64,000 bases of DNA from Actinoplanes sp. NBC_00393 (GCF_036053395.1 NZ_CP107942.1:8512501-8576500); one strand, 5' to 3'. Positions 8,432 through 18,914 are shown, numbered from the stretch's first letter. The notes: generated by a model from the sequence alone, not told the origin. Numbers and translations: made by a program.

Positions 8432-8592
8432 GCTCCCGGCTCCCGACTCCCGACTCCCGACTCCCGACTCCCGACTCCCGGCTCCCGGCTCCCGACTCCC
8501 GACTCCCGGCTCCCGGCTCCCGGCTCCCGGCTCCCGGCTCCCGGCTCCCGGCTCCCGGCTCCCGGCTCCCGGCTCCCGGCTCCCGGCTCCCG
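8432..8592. repeat. Heptanucleotide minisatellite, 23 copies, between two parS sites
   Basis: Twenty-three uninterrupted copies of RCTCCCG fill 161 bp. The only variation is the first base: A in units 3-7, 10 and 11, and G in all others. Units 12-23 are identical. The array is flanked by perfect parS cores 2 bp to the left and 12 bp to the right. One strand is pyrimidine-rich (CTCCC) and the other G-rich (GGGAG). It is open in several frames only because the unit lacks stops; I do not consider it coding. Confidence 0.95.
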
Positions 8593-8604
8593 GCCAGTGG
8601 ACCT

Positions 8605-8618
8605 GTTTCACGTGAAAC
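8605..8618. promoter_or_regulatory. parS: parS site (right of minisatellite)
   Basis: Perfect core; the full 16-mer TGTTTCACGTGAAACA is present at 8604-8619. Confidence 0.95.
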
Positions 8619-10082
8619 AGCTAAGTGATCTACATCACGCGGCCATAGTCTCATTCAGTTCCGCAAGGGTGGGGCTGTCTTGTCCGCAAAACTGCTTGGC
8701 TTTGATGCGGCCGACCATTGAGCAGTGCCTGCGAAGCACCAGATGTTCCGGTCTACGGAACACCGCCACCCACCTCGAGTCGATGACAATTGCGCCAGGA
8801 GCCTCCACTGACCGGTTCAGAACTCGGGGCTCGTGGCGTCGTCTCAAGTCGCTACAACTTCAGCAAGCCGCTCCTACCAGCTGCCGTGAATCTCAAGGCC
8901 GCGACCCAGGCGTCAGGCCTGTAGGGAAGGAAAATTCGTTACGCCTGCAACCCCAAACGATGGCACGTCAGAGGGCTTGCCAAGGCGGCTCTAGTTAGCT
9001 GCCTCGGTGCAACGCCGATTGGTGCACGGGCCGAATGTCGCCGCCTGCCGCTAGCAGGTTGGCCGTGCTGCATACGCGAAAGACGGTGCCCACCAACGTC
9101 GCGCTGGATCGCAGATGACATTCAGCCAGTCCGCACCGCACACCGCCCTGCGCGCTGTCCGGGTAATGATGCCGGGAGGGGGTACTTCCCGTGCTAGCCC
9201 GACAACCGCCCTTCCACCAAGCTCGTTCGACACCGAGCTATCCCGTCGCATCACCGTCGCTTGGCCCGAACCGGTGCGCTGGACTGTTCTCCGGCCGTCA
9301 TCGCATACCACGGCACATCCGGAGTCCACGCGAAAGGCAACCCCCATAGGAGTCGTCGAGAAACCACGCCACTGCCAAATCCCGACCCCGTTTCTTGCTC
9401 TGCCGGCGCCGCACTCACTGAAGGGGCAACAGGCCCATGTGCGGATCCGCGCGCCAGCGATCTTGTGCTTGGCTTCGGCGCGACCACGTTCGTGTTTGGC
9501 TGCAACTAGGCAACGCACAATGAGGGCAGAGCCGGGTGGCTGCCGGCCACGTCTGGCGTCGACCCCGACAAGATTTGAGGCGCTCATCGCATGCCTTCGG
9601 GTCGCAATTCGGCGACAGCCACGCAAGTACTCAAGGCTGCACGCCGCTGTCCCACAAGCCACGTGTCGGGATGCATGGCCGCTTATTCGCTGCCACTTTG
9701 GTGTCGGGTTCCTGCCTTGGCGAGAGGTGCCCCTTCAGGACAAAAATGATCATGCGTCAAGCCTCGGCCGCAAAGATCCTCGTGGGGATCACCTTGAAGG
9801 GCTGACGACTTAGCGTTGCTAACGCCGAGAAGGACACACTGGTCGCTGTAGCCGATCCGGCGCCTGGACGACCTCGCCCGGCCCGGGCTGCGAGCCAGTC
9901 CAGGGGCCTGGCGTCGTGCATGGGCTCCGGCGGAGTAGCACACACGCCAGCGCCACATGGAAGGCGGATACGTCAGAGCGCTGGTCTCTTCCTCCCTTCG
10001 ATGACGGAGCACCGACATGCAACGATCCGGGGCGCGAAAACACAAATACCGACGCGGCATGAAGGGGTACGGCCGTTGCAAT

Positions 10083-10096
10083 GTTTCACGTGAAAC
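10083..10096. promoter_or_regulatory. parS: parS site
   Basis: Perfect GTTTCACGTGAAAC core in the gene-poor region. Confidence 0.93.
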
Positions 10097-10134
10097 CCGC
10101 CTTCTGCATCCCGCGTGGGGCTCAAGGCCACTGC

Positions 10135-10176
10135 GCTCTTGAAGCGGTTGGTTGAGCTCTTGAAGCGGTTGGTTGA
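10135..10176. repeat. Perfect 21-bp tandem duplication
   Basis: GCTCTTGAAGCGG followed by TTGGTTGA occurs at 10135-10155 and again, identical, at 10156-10176. It starts 39 bp right of a parS site. Confidence 0.95.
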
Positions 10177-11014
10177 GTAGAAACCGGCGCCAACAGCCCG
10201 CAGCGCTCACACCACCGGTTTCAGGTAGCTCGCCTGGTCGACGAACTCACCGATGCACCGCCACTCAAGGCGTCTCCCTCGTTTCCCGCGATCAACAGAC
10301 TCATCGTCTTCCGTTCGGTCGATCAGCGGCCCGAGGGGCGAGTACGAGGCGAGCCAACGTTAGCCGGCCTTGTATTCGCTAGAACTCCTCGAACCAGCCA
10401 TTGCGCTCTCGGGGGAACAGGCCTCGGGCCGGACGAGCCTCCTATCCCGCGACGATGCTGTCTGTCCCCCGCCAGCTCCTGCAACACCGGAGGCCCGCAC
10501 CAGTGGCCCGGCACCAGGGTTCTGCCGGCCCGCCAAGACCTCGGACCGCGGGTCTGCTGTACAGGCGAGGCGGAAGCGCACGCCAAAGCTAGTTTGCCCA
10601 GCTAACTCTGAGCGCGATGTTGTTGCTGTCGCAGTGGAAACCACACGATGCACGTGAACTCGGCTAGCAAGGCAAACAAACAGAATTCTTCAAGATGCCG
10701 GCCATCCGAGGATCGGAACTCTGCTCCTCAACGACCAGGGAACCAATTGCTTAGTCCTGAGCCCTTGGACCGAGAGCGGAAACGCCGCATCCCGGCACGG
10801 GTGTGCGCTAGGAATCGAGTACACCGAGAACCCCGCAAGCCCACCGCCTGGGCTCAGACACCTAGGTCGAGCTGATGTCCACCGAAGACGACCCGATCGG
10901 CTCTACTAACCGAGCTGCGATTGCGGGCGCGGGATCCGATCCGCCAATTCCCCGCAAGCGGTACCTCAACGCCGGCGATCGCGCTGGATCCGCAAGGTGA
11001 GAGCGGTCCGCAGC

Positions 11015-11028
11015 GTTTCACGTGAAAC
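11015..11028. promoter_or_regulatory. parS: parS site
   Basis: Perfect GTTTCACGTGAAAC core. Confidence 0.93.
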
Positions 11029-12303
11029 GACAAGGCCAGCCGCCTCGCAGCGCCACGACGGGCGTCCTCCCGATCAACCCTTGGCGTGCAAGAAGAGCAG
11101 CGGGGGCGACCTCTTCCACGCGCGCCCCATAACCCTCCACAAGCTTGTCAAGATCAGGCACGGGAACCCTTCGTCTAGGTTCGTGGTCCCGACCCTGTAC
11201 TCGCCGACGTCAAATCCGGGCGGTTCTACGAACAAGCATCAAGCCAGAGCCGAAGGTAGGACTCGGACACCGTCGGTGCCGAAATTGAGAATCCCCCCAG
11301 GCCGAATCCGGCGGCTTGGTGCCCGGCGCCCGAGCAGCCCCGCGGCCCTAGGAGTCGATGCCCTCATGGAACGCATCGCCGAGTCACGCGAAGCGTCAAG
11401 TGTCGCCGCCTCCGCCTCCACCGCCCGACGCGACGCCACGGCCTGCGAGTGTCACCTCAAGACTCGGCCACGGAGTCAACGGATCTTCTCCGCATTGGTC
11501 TTCGGCGAGCGTTCGGGTGCGGCCGGAGCCAAAATCCAAGAATCGCCGCGGGGGCCAGCGCGAGTCGTCTGCCGATCCGAATTCGACGGACTAACGGCGT
11601 CGGGCTTCACTGACTCGGAGCAGCCATATCTAGTGCTGGCCCATCGGACGTGCATGGTCGATTACATCGCGGCGCAACGTTCGATCTACAGAAGGCCCCG
11701 CTTTACGTGCGGACGGACAGCCGCCGATTCCGCATGGAGGATGAAGGCTTCCTCCAACCCGTGGCGGTGCTGCGCCTAAGCAGAGCACGCAACGCTTCGT
11801 CTGCGATGAAGCGGGATTGAACATTGCCAGCCGGCACAGCTACTTGCTTTCGCTGAGTCAGGATCGGTCGCAACAGCCGGAGGTCTTGGACCCAGCACTG
11901 GCCGGCCTCACCTTCAACCGAGAATGACGGGGTCATGCTTGAGCCGGCTCATGCTGCCGTTCGCCCTCAATCGAGCCCGCTGCGACCGGTGCCATGTCAG
12001 GACACAATCTCAACGATGCGGCAAGTATGCACTGTTGAAAGCGCCGCTGAAGCCTGGCTCGACACTTACGCTCCAAGCACTCACCCGAACGCCGCCGACC
12101 GCCCGACTCCGATTGTTGCTGCAACAACTAACGGCACAATTGGGCAAACAGGCCATAGGTGATCGAGACTCGCTTTCTGAAGACCATGAACGGCGTTCGG
12201 CGGCCGAACACAAATCTCAGGAGAAACGTTCTGACAGAACCGGAAATCACACCCTGCTAGTCCTCTGAGTCCAGGAAGCGCTGCCGCCTGCACCCTCGAA
12301 CAG

Positions 12304-12341
12304 AAACAAAAAGGCGCGTGGACCACAGTCCACACGCCCTT
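12304..12341 (-). terminator. Intrinsic terminator after parB
   Basis: On the minus strand, arms 12341-12328 and 12323-12311 form a stem (one mismatch) around a CACA-type loop, followed by a T-rich tail (CTTTTTGTTTCTG). It lies 17 bp after the parB stop, at the end of the leftward rpmH-to-parB block. Confidence 0.85.
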
Positions 12342-12358
12342 CCCGAGAAACCCGCCAC

Positions 12359-13411
12359 TCACTCCTCGGCGTCGCCGCCCCGAGCCGAGCCTTCCTCTTC
12401 CACACCGATCATGCCGACTATCCGCTCGAGATCATCGACGGTAGCGAACTCGATCGTGATCTTCCCCTTGTTGCGGCCGATGTCGACCTTCACCCGGGTA
12501 TCGAACCGATCCGACAACCTTTCCGCGAGATCGTTCAACGCCGGCGCGTGCACCTTCGCACGCCGCGTCGGCGCGGCCTTCTTCACCGGCCCGTCCGCGA
12601 TCGCCAGCGCCACGATTTCCTCGGTAGCCCGTACCGAAAGGCCCTCGGCCACGATCCTCTTGGCCAGATCATCCTGCGCCTGGCTGTCATCGAGCCCGAG
12701 CAGCGCCCGAGCATGCCCAGCCGAAAGCACACCAGCCGCCACCCGACGCTGCACCGGCGCCGGCAGGTTCATCAGCCGTATCGTGTTGGAGATCTGCGGA
12801 CGGCTACGACCGATCCGCCGCGCGAGCTCTTCGTGCGTTGCGCCGAACTCCTCAAGCAACTGCTGATAAGCAGCCGCCTCTTCAAGCGGGTTCAGGTTCG
12901 CCCGATGAATGTTCTCCAGGAGAGCATCGCGCAGCATCGCATCGTCCGGGGTGTCCCGAACGATCGCGGGGATCGTCTCCCTGCCGACAGCCTGAGCAGC
13001 TCGCCACCGGCGCTCACCCATGACGAGCTCGTACCGGCCGTCGCCCATCTCCCGCACGACGATCGGCTGAAGGAAGCCGACCTCCTGGATGGACGTCTTG
13101 AGCTCTTCCAGGGCCTCTTCGTCAAAGACGTGACGAGGCTGCTTGGCGTTCGGCTCGATGGCACCGACGGGCAGCTCCGCAAACCGGGCGCCGGGCACAG
13201 GCGCCAGTTCATCTTCAACGGCCACCGCAGACGGCGCAGGCGCCGGTGCAGCAGCCGGGGGCGCCGGCGCCGGGCTGATCGTCGGTGGCAGCGCAGGTAC
13301 GGCCGCCGGCTCGGGAACCGTCTCGACGGCGACCGCCGACTCAGCGGCCGGTGCCGTGGGGATCAATGCGCCCAGGCCGCGGCCCAAGCCCCCCCGCGGA
13401 CGGTTCTTCAT
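12359..13411 (-). CDS. parB: Chromosome-partitioning protein ParB
   Basis: A 350-residue CTP-dependent clamp that loads at parS and spreads, working with ParA. The order is: basic N-terminus ([15 protein letters not shown]); Pro/Ala-rich linker (~20-70); ParB N-domain with [19 protein letters not shown] and the CTP-binding GERRWRAAQ box (~131); DNA-binding helix-turn-helix [18 protein letters not shown] (~192-209); and a C-terminal dimerisation region. The ATG overlaps the parA stop (ATGA), so the two are translationally coupled. Its parS targets lie immediately beyond the gene and inside parA. Confidence 0.98.
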   Translation of the reverse strand: MKNRPRGGLGRGLGALIPTAPAAESAVAVETVPEPAAVPALPPTISPAPAPPAAAPAPAPSAVAVEDELAPVPGARFAELPVGAIEPNAKQPRHVFDEEALEELKTSIQEVGFLQPIVVREMGDGRYELVMGERRWRAAQAVGRETIPAIVRDTPDDAMLRDALLENIHRANLNPLEEAAAYQQLLEEFGATHEELARRIGRSRPQISNTIRLMNLPAPVQRRVAAGVLSAGHARALLGLDDSQAQDDLAKRIVAEGLSVRATEEIVALAIADGPVKKAAPTRRAKVHAPALNDLAERLSDRFDTRVKVDIGRNKGKITIEFATVDDLERIVGMIGVEEEGSARGGDAEE

Positions 13412-14628
13412 TCCGTGCCTCCTGTGTTGACCCCACGCACCGCAATCTCCAGGGCCGCCTCGAAATAGCTGGTAGCACCCCGTGATCCCGGATCGTAGGT
13501 CATCACAGACTGGCCGTAGCTGGGAGCCTCCGAAACCCGCACGTTTCGGGGAATGACGGCGTTCAGAACCTTAGCTCCGAAGTGGTTCCGTACGTCCTGT
13601 TCCACCGCGTCCGCCAGGCGGGTACGACGGTCGTACATGGTCAGAAGAATCGTGGAGACGTCGAGAGTCGGGTTCAGGTGCTGGCGTACCAGGTTGATGT
13701 TGTTGATCAGCTGGTTGAGCCCTTCCAGTGCGTAGTACTCGCACTGAATGGGGATCAGAACCTCCTGCGCCGCGCAGAGCGCGTTGACGGTCAGCAGACC
13801 GAGCGACGGCGGGCAGTCGATGAACACATAGTCGAACTTCTCCGGGTGTCCAGCAATCGCCCGCGCCAGCCTCGACTCACGTGCCACCACCGACACGAGC
13901 TCGATCTCCGCACCGGCCAGGTCGATCGTGGCCGGCACGCAGTAGAGGTTCGGAATACCCTCGACGGCCTGCGCGACTTCGGCCAGGGGCACGTTGTCGA
14001 TCAGGCAGTCGTAGACGTCCGGCACTCCGGCATGGTGCGGCACGTTGAGGCCGGTGGAGGCGTTGCCCTGCGGGTCCAGGTCGACAACCAGTACACGGTT
14101 ACCGTGAAGCGCCAGCGCAACCGCCAGGTTCACCGTGGTGGTCGTTTTTCCGACGCCACCCTTCTGGTTGGCGACGCAAATCACCCTCGGGTGGTCCGGT
14201 CGCGGCATGATGATCTCGCCGCTCGGGTTGAGGATCTGCACAGCTCGCAACGCTTCCATGGCAAGGGGCGGATCGTCCTCATCCGGGCTCGGCGTTTCAC
14301 GTGAAACATGCTCGGTCGGCTGAACAGATGCCCCTACCGAGGGTGCGCCCGACGCCGGAGCGGCCGAGATTGGGCTCGCCGCGGACGAACCTGACGCCGA
14401 GGGAACCGACGTCGAGGGTGGGCCCGATCGGGGCGCCGGAGCTGGGCCCCGGAACTCGTCGGCGGCCTGCTGCGAGCTGCCGTAGCCGTACTGCGGTGGC
14501 GATCCGTACCCGCCGCCAGCCCGAGGCTGCGGCACGTTCTGCTCGCCCGCGTGCAGTCCGCCCACGCTCATTCCCGACGGCCTGTCGAGAGGCGACTCGG
14601 TTTCACGTGAAACACCGTACTCATGCAC
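13408..14628 (-). CDS. parA: Chromosome-partitioning ATPase ParA
   Basis: A deviant-Walker ATPase of the ParA/Soj family. The core starts near [23 protein letters not shown], with the Walker [21 protein letters not shown] (A') and FIDCPPSLG (Walker B). The GTG at 14628 gives 406 residues with a ~150-residue flexible leader, and an AGGGA lies about 8 nt upstream. An in-frame ATG at 14571 is an alternative. The frame stays open upstream to an ATG at 15972, directly after the rsmG stop, which would give 854 residues; the extra part is Ala/Ser/Pro-rich with weaker codon bias, so I do not adopt it. Two VSRET peptides in the leader are encoded by parS sites. Overlaps parB by 4 bp. Confidence 0.93.
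   Translation of the reverse strand: MHEYGVSRETESPLDRPSGMSVGGLHAGEQNVPQPRAGGGYGSPPQYGYGSSQQAADEFRGPAPAPRSGPPSTSVPSASGSSAASPISAAPASGAPSVGASVQPTEHVSRETPSPDEDDPPLAMEALRAVQILNPSGEIIMPRPDHPRVICVANQKGGVGKTTTTVNLAVALALHGNRVLVVDLDPQGNASTGLNVPHHAGVPDVYDCLIDNVPLAEVAQAVEGIPNLYCVPATIDLAGAEIELVSVVARESRLARAIAGHPEKFDYVFIDCPPSLGLLTVNALCAAQEVLIPIQCEYYALEGLNQLINNINLVRQHLNPTLDVSTILLTMYDRRTRLADAVEQDVRNHFGAKVLNAVIPRNVRVSEAPSYGQSVMTYDPGSRGATSYFEAALEIAVRGVNTGGTE
14294..14307. promoter_or_regulatory. parS: parS site inside parA
   Basis: Perfect GTTTCACGTGAAAC. In the parA frame it encodes VSRET, just before the conserved [17 protein letters not shown] segment. Confidence 0.95.
14600..14613. promoter_or_regulatory. 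parS: parS site inside the 5' end of parA
   Basis: Perfect core. It encodes VSRET six residues from the proposed GTG start ([10 protein letters not shown]). Confidence 0.95.
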
Positions 14629-15972
14629 CGCTTTATCCCTGTTGGCTAGGAACGGGTCGGCCGGCGAAACGTGCGTTCCGGCGGAGGAGATCCGGTCCAC
14701 ACTATCGACGCCCAGCCAGCCTACGGGCGTCGGGCATGCGCCGCCATGGCCCGATGTCCGATGAGTCGAGCGCAACGCCGACACAAAGACCATGACGCCC
14801 GGCACCAAACGCAACCATCCCCCAAACCCCCGAGAAGATTCAAAATCAAGGCCCTCATCTGTACGCCCTTCGGCAGCCTTTGTCCGCTTCAGTCCAGCGC
14901 CCGTGAGGCCTGCGAGGAGGCTCCGCCGCACAGTGGCGCCACCCCGAACTGCCGAACGTCCGTCACCCGACAGCAAGCGTCCAACCGCTGCGGCCGGCCA
15001 CGTCAGGATCGACGACTCCGCGCCGGCAACGCCTCGAGAGGCCACCAAGCCCGCTGGCCACGGCAGGGTTTGCAGGCAGCAGTAGGCCAGTTCCGGAATC
15101 CCGTGAATCCTCGGAGCCGGGTACGACAAAGTGAGCTCCAAAGCGGCCGCCGTCGACCCACCCGGCCCTTCAGCACCTACACCGCCCGCTGACTCCGGCT
15201 CCACAGGCCGTCCAGCCGCCGGACTCAACGGGACCAAAACCGGCCCACAAGCTGAATCAGATGCCGACTCCTGTCGCCACAACGACCAGGCGACGACATC
15301 GGGTCGTCCAGCATCGAGTGCCGGCGGAGCTGGCTCTAGCCGTACGTGTGAATCGCAAACCGTGCCCGCAGCTCGGCCGGCGGCGTCCGCCGATGCCGGA
15401 GAGATCCGTTCCATGGTGTCGGCCAGTGCCGCAGAAGGCCGACCATAGCCAGCCTGACCGTCAGCCCCCTCCGACGCCGCGGGAGAAGCATTCGCGGGCC
15501 GATTCGCAGCCTCAGCGACCGCTGGCGGGCCAAGCAGTCTCTCCGCGGCCGGGGCGATAGGACCGGAAGAGCCGACGGAGGCAGTGGGAGAAGCCGCCAC
15601 GAGCGATCCGGTCCGCGTCTCGAACGCCCGCGTTGAAGGAGCGCAGGCGGCCCGGGAACCGGAAGCCGAGGAAGCAACAGAGGCTCCGGAGGCCACAGAC
15701 GGCGCGCTAGTCGCAGACGGACGGGATGCATCAGGCGACGGTGTCCCTGCGGACGGGCCTGAAGCAGGAGGTGGCGTGGGCTCTGCGGACGAACCGGAAG
15801 CAGCAGGTGGCGTAGCTGCTGCGAGCGGTCCGGAACCAGCGCAAGGACCAGCGGCGGCGCAAACAGATGGCGGCTCGTCAACCATTGCGGGTGAGAGGTG
15901 CTCAGCCGGAGGGGCACACGAGGCGGGGTGGGGCTTTCGGCCGTTCCTTTTGCGTCCACCCCGCCTGGCCAT
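14629..15972 (-). other. Open frame continuous with parA; extension or spacer
   Basis: The minus-strand frame of parA is open through this 1.34 kb, from an ATG abutting the rsmG stop. The translation is rich in Ala, Ser, Pro and Gly, mostly without recognisable motifs. In a 20-codon sample third-position GC is about 75%, lower than I expect for the flanking genes. It could be a real N-terminal extension of ParA, a separate decayed gene, or spacer. I see no other gene in it. Confidence 0.45.
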
Positions 15973-16998
15973 CTATCCCCTCCGCGATCTCCTTCGCCCG
16001 CCATCTCGGCGTGCGCTTCCCGCCTTCGCCGCGCCGGGAGCCGAGCCACCGGCGGCCCGGGCCCGTCCCGGAACGACATGCCGTTCCTTGACGATGTCGA
16101 CCACCGTTGCCGGCGGGTCGATGAGGCCGACTCCGCAGAGCCGCACCACCGGCTCGCCGCCGCCGAGTGCCGCCACCGCCTCGCCGTGAGTGGCGATCTC
16201 GTCGGCCGCCGAGGCGCCCTTGAGCGCCAGCAGGCGACCATCGGTACGCGCCAACGGCAAACACCAGCCGGCAAGCTTGTCGAGTGCCGCTACCGCCCGG
16301 GCCGTCACGATGTCGGCGCCGGGCAGGTGTGCGGCGACTTCTTCAGCCCGGCCACGTACGACCGTGACGTTGCCGTCCAGGCCGAGCGTGCTGACCGCCT
16401 CCTCGAGGAAGGCAGTCCGTCGGGCCAGCGGCTCGACCAGCGTTATTGCAAGATCCGGTCGAGCCACTGCCAGCACGATACCGGGCAAACCGGCACCAGA
16501 CCCCACGTCAACCACTGAAGCGCCGAACGGGATTATCTCGGACATAACCCCGCAGTTGACCAGGTGACGCTCCCAGAGCCGGGGCGTCTCCCGCGGGCCG
16601 ATGAGGCCCCGGACGACGCCTTCCGTCCCGAGCAGCTCCGCATACCGCCCGGCCAACGAAAGTCGCTCCTTGAAGACCTGAGCGGCGGCAGCAGCGATCT
16701 CCGTCGGGGGAAGAGCAAGCGAGGGGCCGGCGAGCGGAGATTCCGAGTGCGGCGAGCCCGCAGCAGGGAAGCCGGAAGCAGAGGGACCCGCATCAGGAAA
16801 AGCTGCGGCCGAGCGAATCGCATGGGACGAAGGCGCAGGCGAAGCAGGATCAAGCGCGCCGGCATCCTGTCCGGGAAGGTCGCGGAAGAAACCGGGAAGG
16901 TCGCGCGAGAAACCGGGAAGGTCGCGCGGGAAAGACGACGGCCCGGGCGTATTGCCGCCCGGGCCGAGGTCTCCCGCGCCGAAGCGTGGGTTCGTCAT
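15973..16998 (-). CDS. rsmG: 16S rRNA (guanine-N7) methyltransferase RsmG
   Basis: The SAM-dependent methyltransferase of the GidB family. The core (~residues 110-320) has [32 protein letters not shown], the SAM loop [13 protein letters not shown] and [16 protein letters not shown]. The chosen ATG at 16998, 3 bp from the jag stop, gives 341 residues. About 100 residues of Pro/Ser/Ala-rich sequence come first, including three copies of a RDLPGF-type heptad, followed by a basic C-terminal tail. The family is usually near 210-240 residues, so the extension is unusual; a later internal start cannot be excluded. Confidence 0.93.
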   Translation of the reverse strand: MTNPRFGAGDLGPGGNTPGPSSFPRDLPGFSRDLPGFFRDLPGQDAGALDPASPAPSSHAIRSAAAFPDAGPSASGFPAAGSPHSESPLAGPSLALPPTEIAAAAAQVFKERLSLAGRYAELLGTEGVVRGLIGPRETPRLWERHLVNCGVMSEIIPFGASVVDVGSGAGLPGIVLAVARPDLAITLVEPLARRTAFLEEAVSTLGLDGNVTVVRGRAEEVAAHLPGADIVTARAVAALDKLAGWCLPLARTDGRLLALKGASAADEIATHGEAVAALGGGEPVVRLCGVGLIDPPATVVDIVKERHVVPGRARAAGGSAPGAAKAGSARRDGGRRRSRRG

Positions 16999-17000
16999 GA

Positions 17001-17705
17001 TCAGTCCGCCGCGCGCACCACGATGCGACGGTTGGGCTCCACGCCCTCGGACTCGCTCTGCACGCCGGGGATCGCGTTGACCACGTCGTGCACGCACTTG
17101 CGCTCGAAGGCCGACATCGGCTCCAGGCGCACCGCGTCGCCGTGCTCCTTGACCTTCTCGACCGCGTTGCGGGCAACCGCGGCGAGTTCCTTGCGGCGGG
17201 CCGCGCGGTAGCCGCCGATGTCGAGCAGCAGCCGGCTCGGCGAGCCGGTGGCCCGGAAGATCGCCAGGCGGGTGAGCTCCTGCAGGGCTTCCAGCGTGGC
17301 GCCACGCTGGCCGACGAGCGGCTGCAGCCGGCCGCCGACGACCTCGACCATCGGCCGGCCGGCCGAGACCAGCTCGTCGATGTCACCGTCGTAGTCGAGG
17401 ATGTCCAGCAGGCCCTCGACATAGTCCGCCGCGATCTCGCTCTGGCGGAACAGGTCGCCGTCCGAAGCGACGCTCTCCGACTTCTTGGCCTCACTCGAGC
17501 CGGCAGCCGAAGAGCCGGCAGCCGAAGAGCCGGCAGCCGAAGAGCCCGCAGCGGAAGCGCCCGCAGCCGAAGAGCCCGCGGCCGAGCCCGAATCCGAACT
17601 CGAGGCCGAAGCCGGGTCCGCGGCAGAAGTCGAGCCAGAGGCGCCGACCGCCTCCTCGACCTCTGCTGACGACTCGGCGGAAGGGGGAGTGCTGGTGTCG
17701 GTCAC
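17001..17705 (-). CDS. jag: R3H/KH-domain RNA-binding protein Jag (KhpB-like)
   Basis: A 234-residue protein with a GTG start. The N-terminus is Ser/Ala/Gly-rich with a GSSAA repeat encoded by a 15-bp DNA repeat. The C-terminal half has the KH-like fold ([29 protein letters not shown]) and an R3H domain ([22 protein letters not shown]), which bind RNA. It sits between yidC and rsmG, as in most actinobacteria. Its stop is 3 bp from the proposed rsmG start; a 180-bp gap separates it from yidC. Confidence 0.93.
   Translation of the reverse strand: MTDTSTPPSAESSAEVEEAVGASGSTSAADPASASSSDSGSAAGSSAAGASAAGSSAAGSSAAGSSAAGSSEAKKSESVASDGDLFRQSEIAADYVEGLLDILDYDGDIDELVSAGRPMVEVVGGRLQPLVGQRGATLEALQELTRLAIFRATGSPSRLLLDIGGYRAARRKELAAVARNAVEKVKEHGDAVRLEPMSAFERKCVHDVVNAIPGVQSESEGVEPNRRIVVRAAD
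17497..17586. repeat. 15-bp in-frame repeat in jag, about 6 copies
   Basis: GAGCCGGCAGCCGAA is perfect at 17497, 17512 and 17527; three diverged copies follow to 17586. On the coding strand it produces the GSSAA repeats of Jag's disordered N-terminus. Confidence 0.9.
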
Positions 17706-17885
17706 GGTCTCATCTCCGTTGTCACTCGGGCCGGACCGAAGTCGGTCCGCTGTTTCCCGCCGCCGAGGTGCTTACCCGAAAGGGGCGGGGAGGTCTGAGC
17801 CAAGAGGAGCGCTCGGGCCCCAACCATGTTGGCCGTCAGCCCGATCTCGGGCGGTGGGCGGGGTGGTTGGATGCCCGAGCTGCGA

Positions 17886-18914
17886 TCATCCCTTGGGTTT
17901 GTTCGCCGGCCGGGCGCCCTTCTTCGGATTCACCGGTTTGGCGCCCGGCTTCGGGGCGAGCGCCTTGGTGTCCACGACCGGGCTGACCGGCTCGGGGGCC
18001 GGCTTCTTGCCGAAGAGGCCGCCGGTGCGGGCCGGCTGCACCGGGTTGGCCGACTTGCCGGTACGAGCACCGGCACCGGACGGACGGGCGGAGGACGCGT
18101 TCTTCGCGCCGGCCATCTGGATCGGCGGGAACTTCCGCAGCACCCACTGCTGCTGGGCCAGGGTGAACAGGTTGTTCGTGACCCAGTAGATGACCACGCC
18201 GATCGGGAACAGCGCACCGGAGATGAGCAGCGAGAACGGGATGCCGTAGAGCATCAGCCGCTGGATCATCTTCTGCTGCGGGTCCTCGGCCCAGCCGGTC
18301 TTGAGGATCATCTGGCGGCTGGTGAGGAACGTCGTCCCCATCATGATCAGCACCAGGATGCCGGCGAGGACCTTGACCGTGGTGCCGTTGGCGCCCAGAG
18401 CGGCCAGCTCAGCGGCGGACGAGCCGAACTTCGCGCTGATCGGCGCGTTGAACAGGTGCGCGTCGGCGGCGCTGTTGAACTGCTCCAGCGACCAGCCGTA
18501 CAGCTGCTTGTAGTAGTCGGAGATCGACGGGTCCAGGTGCTGAAGCACGTGGAATAGACCGAAGAAGACAGGGATCTGCAGGAACATCGGAAGGCAGCCC
18601 ATCAACGGGTTGGCCTTCTCCGTCCGGTACAGCTCCATCATTTCCTTCTGGAGCGTCTCCTTGTCGCCCTTGTGCTTCTCCTGGAGCGCCTTGACCTTCG
18701 GCTGCAGCGCCTGCATGGCCCGCTGGCTCTTGATCTGCTTGACGAAGACCGGGAACAGGATGATGCGCAGGGTCACCACGAGGAAGATGATCGCGAGGAT
18801 CCAGGCCCAGTTCGTGCCGAGAACGCGATCGTCGGGTACGCCGATCGCCTCCCACATTTCATGCCAGCGCAGGAGGATCCACGAAATGGCGTAGTAGATC
18901 CAGTCGAGACTCAA
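17886..18914 (-). CDS. yidC: Membrane protein insertase YidC
   Basis: A 342-residue Oxa1/YidC insertase that places proteins in the cytoplasmic membrane with or without Sec. There is one N-terminal membrane helix (WILAIIFLVVTLRIILFPVF) with the conserved groove Arg, a cytoplasmic coiled coil (QALQPKVKALQEKHKGDKETLQKEM), then NPLMGCLPMFLQIPVFFGLF and further helices, ending in a basic Ala/Pro/Lys-rich tail that may contact ribosomes. The start codon is TTG at 18914, with GGAG upstream inside the yidD end; the two genes are 1 bp apart. Confidence 0.97.
   Translation of the reverse strand: MSLDWIYYAISWILLRWHEMWEAIGVPDDRVLGTNWAWILAIIFLVVTLRIILFPVFVKQIKSQRAMQALQPKVKALQEKHKGDKETLQKEMMELYRTEKANPLMGCLPMFLQIPVFFGLFHVLQHLDPSISDYYKQLYGWSLEQFNSAADAHLFNAPISAKFGSSAAELAALGANGTTVKVLAGILVLIMMGTTFLTSRQMILKTGWAEDPQQKMIQRLMLYGIPFSLLISGALFPIGVVIYWVTNNLFTLAQQQWVLRKFPPIQMAGAKNASSARPSGAGARTGKSANPVQPARTGGLFGKKPAPEPVSPVVDTKALAPKPGAKPVNPKKGARPANKPKG

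Larger units (their letters stand above)
7660..12303. other. Gene-poor parS-rich domain of about 4.6 kb
   Basis: I find no convincing gene here. Frames of up to ~260 codons occur on both strands, but none has a domain, a consistent ribosome site or the codon bias of flanking genes, and base composition is visibly less GC-rich than the coding regions. What it does hold is parS sites at 7829, 7908, 8416, 8605, 10083 and 11015, a DnaA-box cluster at 7798-7968, a 23-copy 7-bp minisatellite at 8432-8592, and a 21-bp tandem duplication at 10135-10176. It fits a centromere-like loading zone for ParB next to the parAB genes. Confidence 0.65.

Noticed and set aside
8432..8592. CRISPR array
   Set aside because: The units are 7 bp with no spacers, and no cas genes are present.
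8276..8998. Frames translating the 7-bp array as SRLPAPG-type repeats
   Set aside because: The peptide repeat is a trivial product of a stop-free heptamer; no start signal or conserved flanking domain.
9115..9813. A 232-codon open frame on the plus strand in the parS zone
   Set aside because: The translation is rich in Arg/Pro/Ser/Thr without any domain, the ribosome site is absent, codon bias does not match flanking genes, and overlapping frames on both strands are equally open.
10997..11779. A 260-codon open frame starting over a parS site
   Set aside because: No recognisable motif, random-looking composition and no ribosome site; the parS explains the only conserved-looking peptide (VSRET).
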